This document shows, piece by piece, positions 5,220 to 6,763 of a stretch of DNA of 6,763 nucleotides (position 1 is the first letter of the stretch; each line of letters begins with the position of its first letter). Source of the stretch: Planctomycetaceae bacterium. GTDB lineage: Bacteria; Planctomycetota; Planctomycetia; Pirellulales; Thermoguttaceae. The notes beneath the pieces were generated by a model that was not told where the DNA came from, did not search any database, and saw only the letters and a program-made list of their open reading frames with translations. Both the position numbers and the translations under genes were made by a program. Where the stretch lies: the NCBI GenBank assembly GCA_031287585.1, contig JAITST010000303.1, positions 1 through 6,763 on the forward strand, read 5' to 3'.

Positions 5220-5972
5220 ATGACGATTATTCAAGCCGACAATTTTTCACTTTACTACGGCAGTAAACTTGCCGTAAATCGTGTTTCAATGGATATTGAT
5301 ACTGGCGGCGTTACGGCGATCATCGGACCAAGCGGTTGCGGTAAAAGTTCGTTTTTGCGCAGTATCAATCGAATGAACGACCTGATTCCGAATGCCCGCG
5401 CCGAAGGAACATTAATTGTTGATGGAAAAAATGTTTATGATAAACGAATTGATCTGGTGATGTTGCGCCGGCATGTCGGGATGGTGTTTCAGCGTCCGAA
5501 TCCGTTTCCAAAAAGTATTTTTGACAACATCGCTTATGGTCCGCGATTGCAAGGAATTCGGAATCGTTCCGCGCTCAATGGAATCATAGAAAGTTGTTTG
5601 AAAAGTGCTGCATTGTGGGACGAAGTGAAAGACTCTCTCGCAAAATCGGCTCTTGCTCTTTCCGGCGGTCAGCAGCAGCGACTCTGCATTGCGAGAGCGT
5701 TAGCAACACAGCCGGGCGTGTTGCTCATGGACGAGCCATGCAGTGCATTAGACCCGATAGCAACAGGAAAAATCGAAGAATTAATTGTTGCGTTGAAAGA
5801 ACGTTACACGATTGTTATTGTAACGCACAATATGCAGCAGGCGGCAAGAATCAGCGACCGTACCGCTTTCTTTTGCCTCGGTGAATTGATTGAATACGAT
5901 GACACAATCAAAATTTTTACCACGCCGTCGAATCCCCAAACAGAAGCATATATTACGGGACGATTCGGCTAA
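5220..5972 (+). CDS. pstB: Phosphate ABC transporter ATP-binding protein PstB
   Basis: This 250-residue ATPase powers phosphate import by docking on the cytoplasmic EAA loops of PstC and PstA and working as a dimer. All ABC motifs are intact: Walker A GPSGCGKSS at 36-44, the Q-loop with FQRPNPFP at 90-97, the signature LSGGQQQR at 147-154, Walker B VLLMDEP at 167-173 with catalytic Glu172, and the switch His203 in VTHNMQQAARISDRTAFF. The RPNPFP motif, DEPCSALDPIATGKIEELI and the THNMQQAARISD segment separate PstB from other importer ATPases, and the length is normal for the family. The ATG lies 13 nt after the pstCA stop with only a weak ribosome binding site, so translation is probably coupled to pstCA in one operon. 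No phoU or pstS follows in the window. Confidence 0.97.
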   Translation: MTIIQADNFSLYYGSKLAVNRVSMDIDTGGVTAIIGPSGCGKSSFLRSINRMNDLIPNARAEGTLIVDGKNVYDKRIDLVMLRRHVGMVFQRPNPFPKSIFDNIAYGPRLQGIRNRSALNGIIESCLKSAALWDEVKDSLAKSALALSGGQQQRLCIARALATQPGVLLMDEPCSALDPIATGKIEELIVALKERYTIVIVTHNMQQAARISDRTAFFCLGELIEYDDTIKIFTTPSNPQTEAYITGRFG

Positions 5973-5991
5973 AAATAGATAATATATAAGT

Positions 5992-6012
5992 GATAGTACA
6001 ATGAACGCTATC
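5992..6012 (+). terminator. Weak hairpin after pstB
   Basis: GATAG (5992-5996) and CTATC (6008-6012) pair over 5 bp around an 11-nt loop, followed by TTTATG, about 20 nt after the pstB stop. The stem is short, AT-rich and the T tract is poor, so the operon's real end may lie elsewhere. Confidence 0.2.
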
Positions 6013-6044
6013 TTTATGTCAACTCTCCCCAAACAGAAACTTGC

Positions 6045-6081
6045 CCATAGCGAGCGTAACGGAAAAATCGCTTGCCTATGG
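6045..6081 (-). terminator. Hairpin at the end of the minus-strand small-ORF unit
   Basis: CCATAGCGAGCG (6045-6056) pairs with CGCTTGCCTATGG (6069-6081) over 12 bp including one wobble, with a single bulged C and a 12-nt loop. On the minus strand it is followed by GCAAGTTTCTGTTT, a modest T-rich tail. The TAG stop of the second small ORF lies inside the first arm. This fits a terminator for the minus-strand unit. On the plus strand, downstream of pstB, the stem is followed by TATCAAAAC and would not terminate well. Confidence 0.42.
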
Positions 6082-6240
6082 TATCAAAACAAGATACGGA
6101 AGTTGGCAAGTCGGTTTTTTAAGATAAGAAGTCGCTATCTGTATTACGCCTTCCGAAGCAGAATCAATTAAATTTCTGTCCACCTTAAACGTAATTTCAG
6201 AAAGAAACTGTTGCGGCTTGGATGTGATCGACCATGTCAT
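6076..6240 (-). CDS. Small ORF directly after a TGA stop, unknown; possible 3' half of a broken gene
   Basis: The minus strand encodes 54 residues starting MTWSITSKPQQFLSEITFKV and ending PYLVLIP, with TAG stop at 6078-6076. Its ATG is the very next codon after the TGA of the upstream ORF and lies in the same reading frame. The composition (SEITFKVDRNLIDSASEGVIQIAT) looks protein-like and soluble. It has no ribosome binding site of its own apart from sequence inside the upstream ORF. Two readings are possible: a downstream gene translated by reinitiation, or the C-terminal part of a single 123-codon gene interrupted by one in-frame stop. No family is recognised. Confidence 0.4.
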   Translation of the reverse strand: MTWSITSKPQQFLSEITFKVDRNLIDSASEGVIQIATSYLKKPTCQLPYLVLIP

Positions 6241-6447
6241 TCATTGGGGAACAGAAACATCATTTATTATGACATTTTCTTCGCCGGGAAAATAAAAACG
6301 TATCGTTCGCTCAGTAATATCCTCGAAAAAGAGAATCTTATCGGGAGAAAAAAATGGCTCCGGTTGATAGGTGTAGGCGACAACTTCTCCCAAAGATGTA
6401 TTGTCCTCAAAATCTAACGTAAGGGCACCTCTAATAACTTGCTTCAA
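6241..6447 (-). CDS. Small soluble protein of unknown function, TTG start
   Basis: The frame gives 68 residues (MKQVIRGALTLDFEDNTSLG at the start, ending NDVSVPQ) and stops with TGA at 6243-6241. The start is a TTG at 6447, chosen because AAGGAG (6459-6454) sits 6 nt upstream, an excellent ribosome binding site. A promoter-like pair lies a short distance further upstream. The protein is acidic and rich in aromatic residues (AYTYQPEPFF, ILFFEDITERTIRFYF), with alternating hydrophobic residues suggesting beta strands, and has no signal or membrane segment. The same frame continues after the stop with another 54 codons, so the gene may be the first half of an interrupted 123-codon gene. No family is recognised. 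Confidence 0.55.
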   Translation of the reverse strand: MKQVIRGALTLDFEDNTSLGEVVAYTYQPEPFFSPDKILFFEDITERTIRFYFPGEENVIINDVSVPQ

Positions 6448-6453
6448 TTTTGA

Positions 6454-6459
6454 CTCCTT
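6454..6459 (-). promoter_or_regulatory. Ribosome binding site that fixes the TTG start at 6447
   Basis: AAGGAG on the minus strand, 6 nt from the TTG. No ATG in this frame lies near the 5' end, so this site decides the start. Confidence 0.6.
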
Positions 6460-6480
6460 ACTATAACGAAGTAGTTTTTA

Positions 6481-6509
6481 ATTTTATCAACCTTATTTTT
6501 CAATGATAA
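6481..6509 (-). promoter_or_regulatory. Sigma70-like promoter for the small minus-strand ORF
   Basis: On the minus strand TTATCA (6509-6504) and TAAAAT (6486-6481) are spaced by 17 nt, and TGA directly precedes the -10, giving an extended -10. Transcription would begin near 6474, leaving a leader of about 27 nt that contains the AAGGAG site. Confidence 0.45.
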
Positions 6510-6538
6510 TCAGTAGTTTGTAATTTCCGAAATTGCTA

Positions 6539-6568
6539 TTGCCGGGCGCAAGTTCTTTTCTGTACAAT
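6539..6568 (+). promoter_or_regulatory. Sigma70-like promoter for the gene at the right edge
   Basis: TTGCCG (6539-6544) and TACAAT (6563-6568) are separated by 18 nt, matching four and five of six consensus positions. Transcription would begin near 6575, about 35 nt before the ATG at 6611. The leader carries a weak GGTTG (6569-6573) / CAACC (6586-6590) hairpin that may start within the transcript or overlap its start. The site is back to back with the promoter of the minus-strand unit. Confidence 0.45.
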
Positions 6569-6597
6569 GGTTGAATTACAACAAACAACCGTTTTTC

Positions 6598-6603
6598 AGG
6601 AGG
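6598..6603 (+). promoter_or_regulatory. Perfect Shine-Dalgarno AGGAGG before the right-edge gene
   Basis: AGGAGG with a 7-nt spacer to ATG 6611 is the strongest ribosome binding site in the window and firmly places the start of this gene. Confidence 0.7.
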
Positions 6604-6610
6604 AAGAACT

Positions 6611-6763
6611 ATGCGTCCGACACACAATAATTATCAGCAATCCGCACAAAAGGTCAAGAACAACTTTACCCTTTGCGTTCAGAAACTTTTTACCGACGAA
6701 CTTCGCGGTTATAAAATCATCAACAAAGTCACATCAAAATCCTCATCTCCGCTCTTTGTTATT
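6611..6763 (+). CDS. Unrecognised gene, 5' part only (runs off the right edge)
   Basis: The open frame from ATG 6611 to the window end encodes 51 residues, starting MRPTHNNYQQSAQKVKNNFT and continuing through LCVQKLFTDELRGYKIINKV. It is basic, with no signal peptide or membrane helix in the visible part. The gene call rests on a sigma70-like promoter, a perfect AGGAGG site and an uninterrupted frame. The N-terminus matches no family that can be named with confidence. A basic, helical start such as this occurs in many DNA- or RNA-binding proteins, but this is not enough to assign a role. Confidence 0.6.
   Translation, partial: MRPTHNNYQQSAQKVKNNFTLCVQKLFTDELRGYKIINKVTSKSSSPLFVI

Noticed and set aside
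5781..6032. Minus-strand 83-codon frame over the end of pstB
   Set aside because: Most of it is antisense to conserved PstB motifs, including the switch histidine region.
6241..6243. TGA decoded as an amino acid (alternative code or selenocysteine)
   Set aside because: TGA ends the peptidase gene and the small membrane-protein ORF normally, and no selenocysteine-type hairpin was seen just after this codon; coupling or a nonsense mutation is simpler.
1..6763. CRISPR arrays, tRNA or rRNA genes
   Set aside because: No regularly spaced repeats and no tRNA cloverleaf or conserved rRNA stretch was seen on either strand by eye.

Overview
The window looks like bacterial chromosome of moderate GC. 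The closest overall feel is Planctomycetota: the N-terminal domain of the Xaa-Pro peptidase (NPINVRYLSGFTGDSTYLL) and the very long phosphate permease recall that phylum. This assignment is inference from memory of the families, not from a search. TGA is used as an ordinary stop, for example at the end of the peptidase gene, so the standard code applies.

Layout from left to right. Positions 1-105 (minus) hold the first 35 codons of an IS5-type transposase that runs off the left edge. About 495 nt without a gene follow, with two hairpins that fit minus-strand terminators. A complete M24B-type Xaa-Pro aminopeptidase lies on the minus strand (601-1686). Upstream of it is a 230-nt spacer with a PHO-box-like repeat cluster and two 7-bp dyads, then a probable small single-pass membrane protein on the minus strand (1917-2099). 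About 500 nt of apparently non-coding DNA follow, containing a striking 85-nt imperfect palindrome.

The centrepiece is a plus-strand phosphate-transport operon. One continuous frame carries PstC and PstA fused head to tail (best start TTG 2603, stop 5206), and pstB follows 13 nt later (5220-5972). The PstA half has a soluble insertion of about 268 residues after its first membrane helix. A Shine-Dalgarno-preceded internal ATG at 3605 sits exactly where a free PstA would begin. PstCA would form the whole membrane channel and PstB the ATPase; the binding protein PstS and the regulator PhoU are not in the window.

Downstream, a compact minus-strand unit (about 6045-6509) has its own promoter, a good Shine-Dalgarno site, a TTG start, a 68-codon frame ended by TGA, and a 54-codon frame starting with ATG on the next codon in the same reading frame, then a hairpin. 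Facing away from it, an unrecognised gene with an excellent ribosome binding site starts at 6611 and leaves the window on the right.
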